A DNA stretch of 7,262 nt, taken from positions 1-7,262 of the forward strand of contig JASHUX010000101.1 of the NCBI GenBank assembly GCA_030039775.1. Direction: 5' to 3'. This document shows positions 6,231 through 7,262 of the stretch, piece by piece. This DNA is from Alphaproteobacteria bacterium (GTDB lineage Bacteria > Pseudomonadota > Alphaproteobacteria > ATCC43930 > CGMCC-115725). The stretch's first letter is position 1. The number at the start of each line of letters is the position of its first letter. A model generated the notes under the pieces. The model was not told where the DNA came from, did no database searches, and saw only the letters and a list, made by a program, of their open reading frames with translations. The position numbers were made by a program, and so were the translations under genes.

Positions 6231-7262
6231 AAAGTCGCTGGGCCGACGCGGAAGCGGCAACATTCACCGCGCGCTATGGTGAGATCGGCACGCGTATCTA
6301 TTCGGCGCGGCTCCTCGGCGGCGATCCGCGCTTGGTGCTGCACGGTGGCGGCAATTCCTCGGTCAAGACCGAGGCGACCGATATTTTGGGCGACCGCGTC
6401 GCGGTGCTGTGCGTCAAAGGCTCGGGCTGGGACATGGCCGACATCGAGCCGCCGGGCTTTCCGGCGGTGCGGCTCGAGCCGCTGCGCAAGCTGCGCGCGC
6501 TCGACCGGCTCTCCGACGAGGACATGGTCAATTTTCAGCGCGCCAATCTGCTCGACAGCGCCGCGCCCAATCCGTCGGTCGAAACGTTGCTGCACGCGTT
6601 CCTGCCCCATCGCTACGTCGACCATACCCATTCGACCGCGGTGCTGGCGCTGACGGACCAGCCCGACGGCGACAAGATTTGCCGCGAGTTGTTCGGCGCC
6701 CGCGCCGGCATCGTGCCCTACGTCATCCCGGGCTTCGCGCTGGCGAAGCGCACCGCCGAAATTTTCGACCAGGCGCCGTCGGTCGAAGCGCTGATCCTCC
6801 TGAAGCACGGCATCTTCACCTTCGGCGACGACGCGCGCGAATCGTATGAGCGCATGATCGAAATGACCACGCTCGCGGAACAGCGGCTGGCGAAAGGCCG
6901 CCGCAACGTCTTCGCGCCGATCGCGCTCCCGCCGTCGCTCGCGCGCGTCGCCGAGGTCGCGCCGGCGCTGCGCGGTCTGACGGCGATCGGCAACGATGCG
7001 AAAACTGGTGTATCGCAGCCGCAGATTTTGCGTTTCCGCTCATCGGCCGGGATTTTGAACTACGTCAACGGGGCCGATTTGGCGCGCTATTCGCAGGTCG
7101 GCGTGGTCACGCCCGACCATACCATCCGCACCAAAAATTGGCCGCTGATCGTACCGTTGCCGGAAGCGGGCAAGCTCGATAAATGGCGCGACGCGGCGGC
7201 GCAAGCCGTCGCGCAATTCGCCGAGCGGTATCGCGCTTATTTCGCGCGGCACGACGGTGGCA
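6227..7262 (+). CDS. Class II aldolase, RhaD-like (probable bifunctional aldolase/dehydrogenase), 3' end cut by window edge
   Basis: The frame is open for 345 codons from a GTG at 6227 (GTGA overlap with the mtnA stop) to the right edge. The class II aldolase/adducin fold is clear: phosphate-binding LVLHGGGNSSVK (36-47), LCVKGSGWDMADIEPPGFPAVRLEPL (61-86), catalytic Glu119 in PSVETLLHAFL, zinc ligands His133 and His135 in VDHTHSTAVLALT, and His194 in LLKHGIFTFGDDARESY. The stretch from 230 on, including TPDHTIRTKNWPLIV (295-309), goes beyond a plain aldolase of about 220 residues. It resembles large RhaD-like proteins in which a short-chain dehydrogenase domain follows; that domain would lie outside the window. 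The opening KSRWADAEAATFTARYGE fits this family and supports the GTG start. From context, the substrate is likely methylthioribulose-1-phosphate or deoxyribulose-1-phosphate, split to dihydroxyacetone phosphate and an aldehyde. Rhamnulose-1-phosphate or another sugar phosphate is the alternative. Family is secure, substrate is inference. It is not an MtnB dehydratase by size and motifs. Confidence 0.88.
   Translation, partial: MKSRWADAEAATFTARYGEIGTRIYSARLLGGDPRLVLHGGGNSSVKTEATDILGDRVAVLCVKGSGWDMADIEPPGFPAVRLEPLRKLRALDRLSDEDMVNFQRANLLDSAAPNPSVETLLHAFLPHRYVDHTHSTAVLALTDQPDGDKICRELFGARAGIVPYVIPGFALAKRTAEIFDQAPSVEALILLKHGIFTFGDDARESYERMIEMTTLAEQRLAKGRRNVFAPIALPPSLARVAEVAPALRGLTAIGNDAKTGVSQPQILRFRSSAGILNYVNGADLARYSQVGVVTPDHTIRTKNWPLIVPLPEAGKLDKWRDAAAQAVAQFAERYRAYFARHDGG

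Noticed and set aside
4851..6263. 470-codon minus-strand frame
   Set aside because: It lies opposite mtnP and mtnA, has no recognisable motifs, and is Arg-rich low-information sequence as expected from high GC at third codon positions.

Overview
The window is high-GC bacterial DNA with dense, short-spaced genes. It looks alphaproteobacterial, probably Rhodospirillales-like. This rests on gene layout: the proton-translocating transhydrogenase is split into three genes (pntAA-pntAB-pntB) as in Rhodospirillum rubrum, and the mtnP-mtnA-class II aldolase group recalls MTA shunts known from purple non-sulfur alphaproteobacteria. No RNA gene, insertion sequence, CRISPR array or other mobile element is visible.

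Layout. (1) Positions 1-2506, minus strand: the pntAA-pntAB-pntB operon, with pntB running off the left edge. It encodes a membrane pump that uses the proton motive force to drive NADH + NADP+ to NAD+ + NADPH. (2) Positions 2507-2846: a 340-base divergent intergenic region. It holds a candidate sigma70-type promoter for pnt, CGAATC repeats, a 10-bp hairpin and a candidate ECF-type promoter pointing right. (3) Positions 2847-4206, plus strand: an ECF sigma factor gene overlapping by 17 bases a gene for a single-pass membrane anti-sigma factor. (4) Positions 4255-7262, plus strand: mtnP, mtnA and a class II aldolase gene joined by 4-base stop/start overlaps (ATGA, GTGA). The aldolase runs off the right edge after 345 codons.

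How they fit together. MtnP cleaves 5'-methylthioadenosine (and often 5'-deoxyadenosine) to adenine and a 5-substituted ribose-1-phosphate. MtnA isomerises this to the ribulose-1-phosphate. The third protein keeps the zinc and catalytic residues of class II aldolases, so it could split that product into dihydroxyacetone phosphate and an aldehyde. That would be an aldolase-type shunt in place of the classical mtnB/C/D methionine salvage. The aldolase most resembles the N-terminal half of large bifunctional aldolase/short-chain dehydrogenase proteins (RhaD-like), not the small aldolases of the described shunts. This is the most interesting point in the window. The sigma/anti-sigma pair is a self-contained signalling module; whether it controls pnt or the mtn genes cannot be settled from sequence alone.
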